A stretch of DNA of 64,000 nt, from contig NZ_JYDE01000020.1 in the NCBI RefSeq assembly GCF_003263515.1, positions 1 to 64,000 on the forward strand. Direction: 5' to 3'. Shown here piece by piece: positions 37,625 to 50,002 of this stretch; positions within the stretch are counted from its first letter, which is position 1, and every line of letters begins with the position of its first letter. This DNA is from Rahnella inusitata. GTDB lineage: Bacteria > Pseudomonadota > Gammaproteobacteria > Enterobacterales > Enterobacteriaceae. The position numbers were made by a program, and so were the translations under genes. The notes under the pieces are model-generated. The model ran no database searches. It worked only from the letters and a program-made list of their open reading frames with translations, and had not been told where the DNA came from.

Positions 37625-38659
37625 TCAGGCGCGGTTTTTATCGGGGGAATAAAAGGGTCCGTCTGCCACTGAATCCCGCAAAATAAGGTCAGAGGTAAAC
37701 TGATTTTTTTCTGATAAATATCCGCCGTCGAGCATCGAAATAATCTGATTAATGACTTCACTGACCATATCACTCACCGGATCTTTTACGCTGGAGAGTG
37801 CGGGAATTAAAAACGGCGCGGTCGGAATATTATCAAACCCGATCACCGAAACCGCATCAGGCACTTTAATTCCGGCATCGCTGAGTTGCTTCATCGCGCC
37901 GATCGCCATTTCATCGTTACTGACGACGATGGCGCTGAACGAGTGGTCTGCGGCAAGCAGAGCGCTGACAGCCGCCGCGCCGCTGGCCGGTGACCATTTT
38001 CCCTGCACGATCAGTGATTCGCGCACGGGCAGACCGGCGGCGATTAACGCGTCTTTGTAGCCAGACAGGCGTTCAATGGCCGTCGGGGAATCCATCGAAC
38101 CGGTAATAAAAGCAATATCCCGATGACCGCGGGCGATCAGTGCCTGCGTTGCCTGATAACTCGAGCCTTTATGATCGCAATATATGCAGTGGCTCTGATG
38201 TTTTCTCAATTTACGGTTCACCACCATCACCGGCTTTTTATATTTATCGATGATCAGATCCATTTCATCGACCGATAAAAAGCGCGGATAAATAATGATC
38301 CCGTCGCAGCGTAAATCATGCAAAAACTCGATAGCTTCCTGCTCTTCAGCGGCGCTGTTTTTGCCATCCACCAGAATCAGTTGACGCCCGTTGGCATCAA
38401 GTTTCTTGGCCGCCTGTGAGATTAACTCGCTGAAATAATTGCCGTTATACAGCGTATTGGTCACTACCAGCCCGATACACATGGATTTACTGGTCGCCAG
38501 ATTGCGCGCCAGTAAATTCGGGCGATAGCCGGTTTCTTCAATGGCCCTGAACACCTGATCTTTCGTTTCCTGGCTCACATAGCCTTTCCCGGAAAGCACG
38601 CGGGACACCGTGGCTTTGGAGACGCCTGCTCTGGACGCCACTTCCTGCATTGTCGACAT
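37625..38659 (-). CDS. ascG: LacI-family repressor AscG
   Basis: Repressor of the arbutin/salicin/cellobiose (asc) genes. The 344-residue protein has the LacI HTH and hinge (TMQEVASRAGVSKATVSRVLSGKGYVSQ, quoted in part) and a periplasmic-binding-like core (GLVVTNTLYNGNYFSELI; IYPRFLSVDEMD; ITGSMDSPTAIERLSGYKDA) that closely follows E. coli AscG. I start at MSTMQEV (38659) rather than the GTG three codons earlier. It is divergent from ascF across a 270-bp gap that contains likely operators. Confidence 0.92.
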   Translation of the reverse strand: MSTMQEVASRAGVSKATVSRVLSGKGYVSQETKDQVFRAIEETGYRPNLLARNLATSKSMCIGLVVTNTLYNGNYFSELISQAAKKLDANGRQLILVDGKNSAAEEQEAIEFLHDLRCDGIIIYPRFLSVDEMDLIIDKYKKPVMVVNRKLRKHQSHCIYCDHKGSSYQATQALIARGHRDIAFITGSMDSPTAIERLSGYKDALIAAGLPVRESLIVQGKWSPASGAAAVSALLAADHSFSAIVVSNDEMAIGAMKQLSDAGIKVPDAVSVIGFDNIPTAPFLIPALSSVKDPVSDMVSEVINQIISMLDGGYLSEKNQFTSDLILRDSVADGPFYSPDKNRA

Positions 38660-38823
38660 CAGGCACACCTGAAAGAGAAAAAATGTTGCGTCATTCTACA
38701 CATTTCTGCGGATTTTCGCGGATTTCGCCGCGCTAAGCCTGTGCATGGAGATCATCATCACAAAAATGAAACAGGGTTGTGACTTTTTATTGAAGTCGGC
38801 GTCAGATCTGCACATTCTCGTAT

Positions 38824-38851
38824 GTAACCGGTTACCTATCGTTTCAGAAAC
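38824..38851. promoter_or_regulatory. Putative AscG operators
   Basis: GTAACCGGTTAC (38824-38835) is a perfect 12-bp palindrome with a central CG, the classic LacI/GalR operator style. A second palindrome, GTTTCAGAAAC (38841-38851), follows 5 bp later. Both lie 79-106 bp before ascF and about 170 bp before ascG, so they could serve both promoters. Confidence 0.65.
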
Positions 38852-38929
38852 ACATTACAAAAGCGCGTTCCGGCCAATTTTCGCAAACAGCATCGTTCAT
38901 AACCCTATGAATCTGAGAGAGTTACCCTC

Positions 38930-41856
<2,927 letters not shown>

Positions 41857-41872
41857 GGAATACAGTGAATAA

Positions 41873-41897
41873 GCAGGCCGGGATTACGCCGGTCTGC
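41873..41897 (+). terminator. Hairpin after ascB
   Basis: GCAGGCCGG and CCGGTCTGC pair with one G-T wobble around a 7-base loop, 17 bp past the ascB stop codon. The T-run after it is weak (TGTTACTATTT). Confidence 0.55.
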
Positions 41898-41959
41898 CTG
41901 TTACTATTTCACACTAATTCTGGTCATGCAGTAATGGCTGCAACCGGGAAAACTCATTT

Positions 41960-41979
41960 TAAAAAGCTCCGCTTTTTTC
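41960..41979. terminator. Probable bidirectional terminator between ascB and the LacI gene
   Basis: AAAAAGC-TCC-GCTTTTTT is a compact hairpin with A-run and T-run on both sides, 19 bp beyond the stop codon of the minus-strand LacI gene. It could end transcripts from both directions. Confidence 0.6.
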
Positions 41980-41997
41980 AGCATAAAGGCGAGGTTT

Positions 41998-43026
41998 TTA
42001 AACCGCCGTACTCGCCCGCAACTTCAGTCTTCCGGCCATCCGAACGCGTGTGGCGGCGTCTTCGCCGGAACAAATATACTCCACCGCCATTCGTCCCAGT
42101 TCGATATACGGCAGCTGTACGCTGGTCAGTTTCGGCGTCATTTGATCGGCGATGCGCTGATCGTCGTAACCGGCCACCAGAATGTCCTGCGGAATGCGCA
42201 GATGAAGTTCGGTCAGTGCCTGATAACAGCCCAGGGTCATCCAGTCGCTGGAACAGAAAATAGCATCGGGCGGTTCGGGGAGTTTCATCAGTGCCAGCGT
42301 GGCCTGATAAGTTTCGTTCAGCGACCAGTTGGTGGCCATCACCCGTTGTTCATCAAAGGGCATTCCGGCCTGTAACAATGCCTGACGATAGCCTTCGAGG
42401 CGCATTTCGCACGCCTCCATCCAGTGATCGCCCATGATGTGGGCGATACGGGTCGCTCCCTGATCAATAAGATGGCGGGTTATCTGCAAGGCGTTGGCGC
42501 GGTCGTCGGGCAGGAAGGTGGGCAGCAGCGGAAAAGCGCGGTCGTAAACATTCAGCAGCACGACGGGAAGCTCAGTCTGATGGGCAAAAACTGAGAAATC
42601 AATCGCCTGCGTCACCGGCGACGCGATGATAATACCGGCACAGCGACGCTGACTCAGCTGATGGATAATGCGCACCGCCAGCTCCGGATCATCACCGTAA
42701 TCATAGAGGGTCAGCAGCGTATCGTGGCGCCACGCCGCTTCGCGGGCTTCACTCAGAGCATCGACAAAGGGATCGTAACTCGGCATAACGTTAATCAGCA
42801 GGGCTATCTCTTCCTGACCGTTATCGCGATGCGGCGCGGGCATTTTTTTATACCCAAGGGTCAGGGCGGTGCTGATCACCCGCTGACGGGTTTCTTCACT
42901 GAGTTTTATGGAACGTGAGTTGTTTAATATCAGTGAAACCGTCGCTTGGGAAACGCCTGCTTCCCGCGCGATATCACTCATCGTCACTTTGTTTTTCTTC
43001 TCCATTTCCCTTTTCCCATCGCCCAT
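41998..43026 (-). CDS. LacI-family transcriptional regulator
   Basis: A 342-residue repressor with HTH/hinge VTMSDIAREAGVSQATVSLI and a sugar-binding-type core (ALLINVMPSYDPFVDAL; ITRHLIDQGATRIAHIMG; DAIFCSSDWMTLGCYQAL). I start at MGDGKREMEKK (43026), which has AAGGAAGAG at good spacing; MEKKNKV at 43005 is the alternative. It is divergent from a GH5-like hydrolase and a transporter remnant, so it probably repressed that sugar locus. The ligand is unknown. Confidence 0.88.
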   Translation of the reverse strand: MGDGKREMEKKNKVTMSDIAREAGVSQATVSLILNNSRSIKLSEETRQRVISTALTLGYKKMPAPHRDNGQEEIALLINVMPSYDPFVDALSEAREAAWRHDTLLTLYDYGDDPELAVRIIHQLSQRRCAGIIIASPVTQAIDFSVFAHQTELPVVLLNVYDRAFPLLPTFLPDDRANALQITRHLIDQGATRIAHIMGDHWMEACEMRLEGYRQALLQAGMPFDEQRVMATNWSLNETYQATLALMKLPEPPDAIFCSSDWMTLGCYQALTELHLRIPQDILVAGYDDQRIADQMTPKLTSVQLPYIELGRMAVEYICSGEDAATRVRMAGRLKLRASTAV

Positions 43027-43162
43027 TTTTCTCTTCCTTTGCACTATATCACAGCCCGTATTTTGCCAGACCGCCGCATGCGTTGCTTAAAAAGAGTGTG
43101 ATCCGAATTGCATAACCTGAACGTGCGATTTGCAGGCAATGCAGGTAGATAATAAAAATTAG

Positions 43163-43175
43163 CTAATAATATTAG
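43163..43175. promoter_or_regulatory. AT-rich palindrome between LacI regulator and hydrolase
   Basis: CTAATA-A-TATTAG, a 13-bp palindrome 40 bp before the hydrolase start codon. It lacks the central CG usual for LacI operators, so it is only a candidate operator. Confidence 0.3.
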
Positions 43176-43214
43176 TTGTTGCATTTTACCTCTTAAAACG
43201 AACAGGAGATCACC

Positions 43215-44294
43215 ATGAAAGAGCAGTGGAGCCAGCAGCAGGCGGCTGAATGGGGAAAAGAACAAGGCTGGATTTGCGGATTCAACTATCTGCCGCGCAC
43301 GGCCGTTAACTGGACGGAACTCTGGCAGAAAGAAACGTTTGACGTGCCGACTATCGATCAGGAGCTCAGCTGGGCGCACGCGGCGGGGTATAACCAGCTG
43401 CGTATTAATCTGCCGTTTATTGTCTGGCAGGCGGATCGCGATGGTTTGCTGGCACGCATTGAACAGTTTCTGAGCCTCGCCGATAAACATCAGATAGCAG
43501 TCATGTTGACGCTGATGGATGACTGCGGCTTCTCCGGTGATGAGCCTTTCCTCGGGCCGCAAAAAGCGCCGGAACCGGGCAAGCATAACAGTCAGGCGGC
43601 AGCCAGTCCGGGGCGCGATGTGGTGTGCAATCGCGACATGTGGCCGGAAGTGGAACGGTATGTACGTGACGTGATCCGCCATTTCCGCACCGATCCGCGC
43701 ATTGCGATTTGGGATTTGTACAACGAACCCGGGAATCGCGGCACTTTCGCCACCGGGCTGGAAGAAGTGTTGTATGACGAAAAGCTGGAAGTTTTTGCGC
43801 TGGAGCTGATGCGCCAGGCATTTGTGTGGGCTAGGGAGGAAGATCCTGTCGCACCGCTGACCGTCGGTGCATGGCATTTCTCACAGGATCTGGATCAGCC
43901 GGAAAGTGAATTTTTCACCCATCCGATAGACGTCGCGGCGGCAGAACTCTCGGACATCATCAGTTTCCACGCCTATGTGGCGACGCCGAAACTGCTTCAG
44001 GCGCTGCGTTTCTGGCAAAAATTCAATCGTCCGATGCTGTGCACCGAATGGCTGGCGCGTCATGTAGGCAGTGTTTTCGAAGAGCAACTGCCGCTGTTCT
44101 GCGCATTCAACGCCGGTTGCTATCAGTGGGGGCTGGTGCGCGGTAAAACCCAGACCACGCTGCCGTGGCCGGTGGTGCGTAAGGGTAATCATGATTATGC
44201 CCATCTCTGGTTCCACGATGTGCTGGATGAGTACGGTATTCCATTCCGTCGTGCCGAAATGGATCTGGTCCGCCGTTTAACACGCATGAAATAA
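43215..44294 (+). CDS. Glycoside hydrolase, GH5/cellulase-like (clan GH-A)
   Basis: A 359-residue protein without a signal peptide, so probably cytoplasmic. The fold looks like a (beta/alpha)8 clan GH-A hydrolase: [11 protein letters not shown] supplies the acid/base Glu171 and [10 protein letters not shown] the nucleophile Glu278, with ISFHAYV between them. AACAGGAG precedes the start. A cytoplasmic enzyme beside a sugar symporter remnant would act on an imported short glycoside rather than a polymer. The specificity is not readable; annotations such as cellulase or xylanase would be guesses. Confidence 0.8.
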   Translation: MKEQWSQQQAAEWGKEQGWICGFNYLPRTAVNWTELWQKETFDVPTIDQELSWAHAAGYNQLRINLPFIVWQADRDGLLARIEQFLSLADKHQIAVMLTLMDDCGFSGDEPFLGPQKAPEPGKHNSQAAASPGRDVVCNRDMWPEVERYVRDVIRHFRTDPRIAIWDLYNEPGNRGTFATGLEEVLYDEKLEVFALELMRQAFVWAREEDPVAPLTVGAWHFSQDLDQPESEFFTHPIDVAAAELSDIISFHAYVATPKLLQALRFWQKFNRPMLCTEWLARHVGSVFEEQLPLFCAFNAGCYQWGLVRGKTQTTLPWPVVRKGNHDYAHLWFHDVLDEYGIPFRRAEMDLVRRLTRMK

Positions 44295-44337
44295 TCCTTC
44301 TTAACAGGCAGCACAGGGATGTGCGAGGCAATGAATA

Positions 44338-44648
44338 ATGACGATTTCAATGAAAATCCCTTCCAGGGAATTAGGGTCTTATTTTGGTTACGGGTTGGGG
44401 CAGTGTTTTAGTTTCGGTTTAGTCGGTTCCTTTATTAACTATTTTTATACCGACGTATTGGGTATTTCCGCGCTGGCGGCGAGTACGATATTTCTTGTCG
44501 CCCGCGCCTGACCGCTTTTTTCGCACCGGCGTCTGACGATCACGGATATTTTATGGCGACGGTGGTGATGATGATGATTATCGGCCTGTTATCGGGTGAA
44601 GTGTTTGAAGAACCGGGCGAAGTGAGCGAAAAACCGTTGGAAGTTTAA
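44338..44648 (+). pseudogene. Remnant of a GPH-family sugar symporter
   Basis: The first 57 codons read like the start of a glycoside-pentoside-hexuronide cation symporter (IPSRELGSYFGYGLGQCFSF, then a helix ending IFLVARA) and stop at TGA 44509-44511. Another frame then continues to 44648 with ASDDHGYFMATVV, a hydrophobic helix and an acidic tail, like a second piece of the same family. An intact gene would need about 1.4 kb, so roughly 1.1 kb has been lost by internal deletion. It would have been the importer for the adjacent hydrolase. Confidence 0.8.
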
Positions 44649-44664
44649 GCCGACTGACGTCGGG

Positions 44665-44685
44665 AGACCCCGGCTGCCGGGGTCT
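44665..44685 (+). terminator. Hairpin after the symporter remnant
   Basis: AGACCCCGG-CTG-CCGGGGTCT is a perfect 9-bp stem with a 3-base loop, followed by GTGCATTTT. It probably terminates the plus-strand sugar locus. It also sits 10 bp past the fhuB-like stop on the other strand. Confidence 0.65.
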
Positions 44686-44695
44686 GTGCATTTTC

Positions 44696-46639
44696 CTAAA
44701 ACCTGTCCCTGTTTCCCCCCGATTTCATCAGCAGCCATAAAAACCACGGTGCGCCGATCAGTGCGCAGAGCAGTCCGGCGGAAACCGGCCAGGGCCAGGC
44801 GATGTTACGACCGAGCCAGTCGGCTGTCACCATCAGCAAACTCCCATACAATGCCGCGACCAGGCACTGCGAACGGAAATGGAACGCACCGCTGTAGCGC
44901 GCCAGCTGTGGCGCAATCAGCCCGACAAAACTCAGCGGGCCGATAAGTAACGTGCCACCCGCCGTCAGTGCCGCCGCGAGCAGTAAAATCAGCATATTGC
45001 TGCGCCGCAGCCCGACGCCCAGTGCCCGTGCGGTGGGGTGTCCCAGGCTGAGCAGTTGCACCCAGCGGTGCAGCAGCAACGCCAGCGGGATAAGCACCAG
45101 TGCCTGCGCCGCACCCCATAATGCGCGATTTGCCGTGATGCCCGCCGTGGAGCCAGTACTCCAGTTGAGCAGCATCATCGCGCGCGGATCACCGCTCATC
45201 AGCAGCAACATGCTCAGCGCCATACTCAGGTTGGTGAGACACAGCCCGACCATCACCATGGACTGTGGCTGAAAGCGCGACCGCAGTCCGAATATAAACA
45301 GCAGGCACGTCGCCAGTAAACTGCCCGCCAGCGCCGCCGGAAAAAGATCTGAGAGCGGCTGATTGAGCAAAATGACCATCAGTACCACCATCAGCGAAGC
45401 ACCGCTGCTGATACCGAGAAGCTCCGGACTGGCAAGGGGATTGCCGCTCTGGCGCTGGATCAGCACGCCTGCTACCGCCAGCATCGCGCCTGCGCTGAGC
45501 GCCCCGAGCATTCGCGGCCAGCGCCATTCCAAAAGCGGCCAGAACGCGGATGCCTCCGGCGACCGGTTGAGGAACAGCGAGACGGCGATGCCGCCGGTGA
45601 GGATAAGTACCAGCGCTGTCAGATGTGCCCGTGTCAGCACTCTGGCGGGCTGCGCGCCGAAAGGCGAGGGCGTGATCAGCGGATTGCGCTGGCGGAACAA
45701 CAAAATCAGCATCAGCGGCGCACTGAGTAACCCCGAAAGTGCTCCGGTCGGCAAATCTCCTCCGGCAGGCGAGAGAAACTGCGCCAGCTGATCGACAAGC
45801 GTCAGCAGCAACGCGCCGCACGGCGGCACAAACAGCAGCTGAAACCGGAACGAGCGAACACCGGTCAGGCGGATAAGCGCTGGCGCGGCCAGTCCGATAA
45901 AGCCAATGATCCCGATCTGGCTGGTCACCAGCGCACTGAGCGCCACGGCGACGGCAAGGGTGGCGATCCTCACTTTCACCACCGGCACGCCCAGCGCACC
46001 GGCATTTTGGTCTGAGATCCCGATGAGCATCAGTGGCCTGGCCAGCAGGGCGCTCATCGCTATCAGCGCCAGCACCGGCAGCAGCAAAAACTGCGTCGGC
46101 TGCCAGCCGCTCTGGCTGAGAGAACCGGCCTGCCAGCTGAATAAATCGCTAAGATAATCGTGATTGAACAGCACCATCAGCGTGTTGATGGCGTTGCCGT
46201 ACAGGCTTATTACCATGCCGGTGAGGATCACTTTCAGCGGATCCAGCCCCTGGCGGGCAATCAGAAAATAGAGCAACAGCGCGGTCAGCGCGGCACCCGC
46301 CAGCGCCAGGTTCGTGAGGCCGAACACCAGCAGGCCGGGGAACACAATGATGCTGGCAGACATCGCCAGATTGGCACCGGCGGCAATGCCGAGCGTCGCC
46401 GGTTCCGCCAGAGGATTACGCAGTACCTGCTGAAACAGCAGTCCGGCAAGCGCCAGCGCCATTCCGCTAAGGATGCCGATCGCCAGACGCGGCAGAAAAC
46501 TGTAGTGCATCAGCAGGCTGGCCGTGGACCCGGAGTTATGCTGGAGCCGCGAAAGATTACTGAACAGCAAAAACGCGCATATCAGCATCAGCAACAGGGC
46601 GAAAAGCCACGGAAACACAGAGCGGGAAGGTTTATGCAT
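44696..46639 (-). CDS. Fe(3+)-siderophore ABC permease, FhuB-like double permease
   Basis: A 647-residue inner membrane protein made of two FecCD-type halves, each with about ten helices, as in FhuB. Recurrent features are LPRLAIGILSGMALALAGLLFQ and, in the second half, WPRMLGALSAGAMLAVAGVLIQ. GLAAPALIRL and GLIAPQLARY mark the coupling regions. I start at MHKPSRS (46639), overlapping the binding protein by 8 bp; the frame runs 23 codons further. It would pair with the FhuD-like protein, but no FhuC ATPase gene lies nearby. Confidence 0.9.
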   Translation of the reverse strand: MHKPSRSVFPWLFALLLMLICAFLLFSNLSRLQHNSGSTASLLMHYSFLPRLAIGILSGMALALAGLLFQQVLRNPLAEPATLGIAAGANLAMSASIIVFPGLLVFGLTNLALAGAALTALLLYFLIARQGLDPLKVILTGMVISLYGNAINTLMVLFNHDYLSDLFSWQAGSLSQSGWQPTQFLLLPVLALIAMSALLARPLMLIGISDQNAGALGVPVVKVRIATLAVAVALSALVTSQIGIIGFIGLAAPALIRLTGVRSFRFQLLFVPPCGALLLTLVDQLAQFLSPAGGDLPTGALSGLLSAPLMLILLFRQRNPLITPSPFGAQPARVLTRAHLTALVLILTGGIAVSLFLNRSPEASAFWPLLEWRWPRMLGALSAGAMLAVAGVLIQRQSGNPLASPELLGISSGASLMVVLMVILLNQPLSDLFPAALAGSLLATCLLFIFGLRSRFQPQSMVMVGLCLTNLSMALSMLLLMSGDPRAMMLLNWSTGSTAGITANRALWGAAQALVLIPLALLLHRWVQLLSLGHPTARALGVGLRRSNMLILLLAAALTAGGTLLIGPLSFVGLIAPQLARYSGAFHFRSQCLVAALYGSLLMVTADWLGRNIAWPWPVSAGLLCALIGAPWFLWLLMKSGGNRDRF

Positions 46640-47534
46640 GGCGATTACCTTCTCCGGGCGCCGCCGCAATGTGCTGCGCCAGACTGACGGCGGTGGCGAG
46701 CCCGCCAAACGGGAAGAAGTGTGAAAGTTCTCGCGCGCGGCCAGCGGCCACCAGCGGCAGTTGCTGCCACAGGCCGTCAGGCTGGCGCAGGCGGGAAACG
46801 CGGGTCAGCGTGGTCGGCAACTCAGTGTAAAACAGCCAGTCCGCCTGCAGGGAAAACAACCTCTCGACGCCGACGTTGGCTGTTCCCATCGCGCCCACCG
46901 GCAGCGTCCAGGCATTGCGCAAACCGAGCTGCGTGAGGAGCGCATCGGGCAGGCTGTTCGCACCGTAGACCGTGACGAATTTACCGTCCTGACTGCGCAC
47001 GACGACCAGCACCCGCTGTCCTTCGGCCTGTTTAAGCTGTTGTTTGTATTGCGCGATGGCGTGATTAGCGTGGTTGATAAGCTGCTCAACTTTTGCCGTT
47101 ACACCGAGTTGTCGCCCCAGACTGCGGTAAAAGGCCAGTAACGTCGGCCAGAGCGGACCGGCGGGCGGATAGACCGGAACCACCTGCACCGGCGCAATGC
47201 GGCGCAGGCTGTCCTGAATGGCGGGGGCGAGCATATCGCTCAGGATAAGCGTCGGCCTGAGCGCGGCGATCATCTCGATATTCGGCTCCCAATACGGGCC
47301 GATATCCTGAACCGTTGCCGGTAAAACTGGCGTGGCGATGCGATGGCGAAAATAGCCACCGTCGGAGACCGCCAGAGGGGGAATGCCCAGCGACAGCAAC
47401 GCCTCCGCGGCCAGCCAGTTGATGGCGACGATGCGGTGCGCTGATGCGGCGGCCAGCGCCGCCGGTGCATTGAGCAACGGCAGCGCCAGCAACGCCTTCA
47501 GGCAGTTACGACGACTGAGTAACAGACCTGACAT
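46632..47534 (-). CDS. Fe(3+)-siderophore binding protein, FhuD-like
   Basis: Periplasmic binding protein of 300 residues. The N-terminus LSRRNCLKALLALPLLNAP has a twin-arginine (Tat) signal, as reported for some FhuD proteins, with cleavage probably near AALA-AA. The mature part begins HRIVAINWLAAEALLSLG and carries NIEMIAALRPTLIL, the helical backbone of class III binding proteins. It overlaps the receptor gene by 1 bp and fhuB by 8 bp. A hydroxamate siderophore is the family expectation, not proven here. Confidence 0.9.
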   Translation of the reverse strand: MSGLLLSRRNCLKALLALPLLNAPAALAAASAHRIVAINWLAAEALLSLGIPPLAVSDGGYFRHRIATPVLPATVQDIGPYWEPNIEMIAALRPTLILSDMLAPAIQDSLRRIAPVQVVPVYPPAGPLWPTLLAFYRSLGRQLGVTAKVEQLINHANHAIAQYKQQLKQAEGQRVLVVVRSQDGKFVTVYGANSLPDALLTQLGLRNAWTLPVGAMGTANVGVERLFSLQADWLFYTELPTTLTRVSRLRQPDGLWQQLPLVAAGRARELSHFFPFGGLATAVSLAQHIAAAPGEGNRHA

Positions 47535-49885
47535 CAGAAGCTGTATTTCAGTGAGCCGATGAACGTGCGCTCTTGCCCCGGATAGCAGCTGGTGTCGTCG
47601 TCACAGGTGCCGACATAGTCATGATCCAGCAGGTTCTGAATGTTGAATCCCACCGCAACATGCTTATTCACCTGATATTTCGCGCCTGCATCGACCAGTG
47701 CAAAGTTTTTCACCGGCACAGTATTGGCGTTATCGCCATACATACTGCCGACATACCGTACACCGGTGCTTAGCATCAAGCCGTCCAGTACACCCTGATG
47801 AAACCCGTAATTCAGCCAGGTTGAGGCCATATGTTTCGGCACGTTGGCCTGCTCGTTACCGCGATCGCCATTATTACTGGCGGTGATTTCGGTTTCTGTA
47901 TAAGTGTACGACGCCAGCACATCGAGATTTTGCGTCAGTTTCACCGTGCTTTCGGCCTCGATCCCGCGTGAGCGGACTTCACCGGAGGCCACCTGATAAC
48001 CGGTGATCAGGTTGTTGACTATCTCGTTGGTCAGCACGTTGCTTTTGGTGATATCAAACGCGGCGAGCGTCAGCAGCATGCTGGCGTCCGGCTGATATTT
48101 CACCCCGACTTCATACTGGTGCGCCTTGCTGGGATCGAACGTGCGGTTTTTGCTGTCGGTGCCGCTGTTGGGTACGAACGATTCGGCATAGCTGATGTAC
48201 GGCGCGAGGCCGTTGTCGGCCAGATAGGTCAGCCCGGCGCGACCGGTCCAGGCGCTTTTATCCAGCCAGCTGGTATTGTCATTGAGATTATTTTGCGTGC
48301 GCATACTGATGTCATCGTGGCGACCGCCCAGGGTCAGCAGCCATTTTGGCGTCAGTGAAATCTGATCCTGCATATACAAGCCGAGTTGCGCGGTGGTCTG
48401 GTCATTATTGTTCAGGGCGTAGGTCGGATCGGCGATATTCATGCCGTACACCGGATTGTAGATATCCAGCGACGGAGCAACCGCGCCGAAGCGTTTGGCG
48501 TTGCCGTCAAGACGGCTGTAATCCAGTCCGGTTAACAGGCGGTGCGTGACGGAGGCGGTAGAGAAATCGGCCTGCAACTGGTTATCGATATTGAACGCGT
48601 TCATGTGTTCATCGAAACGAATCGCGTTGCGCGACACCGTGCCCGTGGTGAAATTCACCGAGCCGGGCAGCAGGTTATTCAAAATGGTATCGGTTTGTCC
48701 GTAACGCACATTCTGGCGGAACTGGAACATATCGTTGAACTGATGGCTCAGCTCATAGCCCAGGGTAAACTGCTCCTGACGAAAACGGTTGTAGTTGTAA
48801 TCGCCCAGCAGGGTATCGGTGACCTTTCCGCCCGGTTTGGTCAGTACGGCGATGGTGCCGCCGGAAGTGTCACGCAGGTAATCGGCACGCACGGTCAGGC
48901 TGGTGTCGGCATCCGGTAACCAGGTAAAAGAGGGCGCGAGGTACACGCGGTTGTCTTCCACATCCGGGCCGTCGCGATACTGAAACTGCGTATCGCTGTC
49001 GCGGGCAACGCCGATAACGCGATACAGATAATGGCTGTCGTCGTCAATTTTGTCGCTCATATCGAACTGCGCCTGACGGCGGTTGAAATTACCCAGTTCC
49101 AGTTCCACATCATGCACGCCCTGTGCGGAAGGCAGTTTGCTGACGCGGTTGACGATCCCGCCCGCATCACCCAGCCCAAACAAGGTGGACGACGGCCCGC
49201 GCACGATATCAATGCGCTCCAGCGCATAGGGTTCGGTGCGGAAATAGCTGTAACTGTTGTTGAGCTGGCGCAGACCGTCGCGATAATCGTTGGTCGTCAG
49301 GGCGTTGAATCCGCGGATGTAAATCCAGTCATACCCTTTAGGGTCGACGCCGTAGGTTTCGGTTTTGACGCCCGGCACATAACGCAGCGCTTCAGTGACG
49401 CTTTGCACGTTCTGCTGATCCATGCGTTCACGGGTCACGACCGAGACCGACTGTGGTACTTCCAGCAGCGGCGTGTCTGTTTTGGTGGCGGAGCTGGTTT
49501 GCTGCGGCACACTGGAATAGGGACTGGATTGCCCGGTGACGGTCAGGGTATCGGCTCCGGCAGGCTGCGGCGCGACCACCACGGTGCCATTTTCGATGCT
49601 GTAACCTAAACCGCTGCCGCCTAACAGGCGGGCCAGCGCGGCTTCCAGCGTCATATCGCCCTGCAGGGCGGGCGCGTTTTTATTGGCAACGGCGTCAGGG
49701 GCGGCAATCAGCTGAACACCGGCCTGCTGCGACAGCGCATTCAGCGACTTGATCAGCGGCTGTGCCGGAAGGGAGATCTGAAGAGCGGCGGCGTGCGCCA
49801 GGGCGAACGGTGAACCGATGCCTAACGCCAGTACGGCAAGGCCAGATTTAACGCGGGCACCCTGATAAAAAGTAAACATGGTCAT
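47534..49885 (-). CDS. TonB-dependent siderophore receptor with signalling (STN) domain
   Basis: Outer membrane receptor of 783 residues. A signal peptide (cleavage near LAHA) precedes an STN domain at about 35-110 (ALQISLPAQPLIKSLNALSQ; AALARLLGGSGL), the module that contacts FecR-type anti-sigma factors. Then come a TonB box (DTLTVTG), a plug domain (LEVPQSVSVVTRERMDQQ; IYIRGFNAL; IDIVRGPSSTLFG) and a 22-strand barrel ending in the usual aromatic residue (LKYSF). It belongs to the FhuE/FpvA-like group that binds ferric siderophores. The STN domain and the neighbouring fecIR pair indicate transcriptional feedback from siderophore binding. Confidence 0.93.
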   Translation of the reverse strand: MTMFTFYQGARVKSGLAVLALGIGSPFALAHAAALQISLPAQPLIKSLNALSQQAGVQLIAAPDAVANKNAPALQGDMTLEAALARLLGGSGLGYSIENGTVVVAPQPAGADTLTVTGQSSPYSSVPQQTSSATKTDTPLLEVPQSVSVVTRERMDQQNVQSVTEALRYVPGVKTETYGVDPKGYDWIYIRGFNALTTNDYRDGLRQLNNSYSYFRTEPYALERIDIVRGPSSTLFGLGDAGGIVNRVSKLPSAQGVHDVELELGNFNRRQAQFDMSDKIDDDSHYLYRVIGVARDSDTQFQYRDGPDVEDNRVYLAPSFTWLPDADTSLTVRADYLRDTSGGTIAVLTKPGGKVTDTLLGDYNYNRFRQEQFTLGYELSHQFNDMFQFRQNVRYGQTDTILNNLLPGSVNFTTGTVSRNAIRFDEHMNAFNIDNQLQADFSTASVTHRLLTGLDYSRLDGNAKRFGAVAPSLDIYNPVYGMNIADPTYALNNNDQTTAQLGLYMQDQISLTPKWLLTLGGRHDDISMRTQNNLNDNTSWLDKSAWTGRAGLTYLADNGLAPYISYAESFVPNSGTDSKNRTFDPSKAHQYEVGVKYQPDASMLLTLAAFDITKSNVLTNEIVNNLITGYQVASGEVRSRGIEAESTVKLTQNLDVLASYTYTETEITASNNGDRGNEQANVPKHMASTWLNYGFHQGVLDGLMLSTGVRYVGSMYGDNANTVPVKNFALVDAGAKYQVNKHVAVGFNIQNLLDHDYVGTCDDDTSCYPGQERTFIGSLKYSF

Positions 49886-49907
49886 GCAATTTTCCCCAGA
49901 AATAAAT

Positions 49908-49925
49908 CAAATAAGAATCATTATC
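49908..49925 (-). promoter_or_regulatory. Fur box upstream of the TonB-dependent receptor
   Basis: On the minus strand GATAATGATTCTTATTTG matches the first half of the Fur consensus exactly and the second half partly, 23-40 bp before the receptor start. No FecI-type promoter could be assigned with confidence in the same 117-bp gap. Confidence 0.7.
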
Positions 49926-50002
49926 CTTTCTGAAGACGTGACGGACGCCAAAACCCTGACGTCGTCTTATGAATATTTTTACTTTTTTTTTACCGGGGCC
50001 GG

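Noticed and set aside
41865-42263. 132-codon plus-strand frame after ascB
   Set aside because: Runs through two terminator-like hairpins and is antisense to the LacI regulator 3' end.
44502-44530. Insertion sequence as cause of the broken sugar symporter
   Set aside because: No terminal inverted repeats, target duplication or transposase fragment is visible; a simple internal deletion explains the junction.
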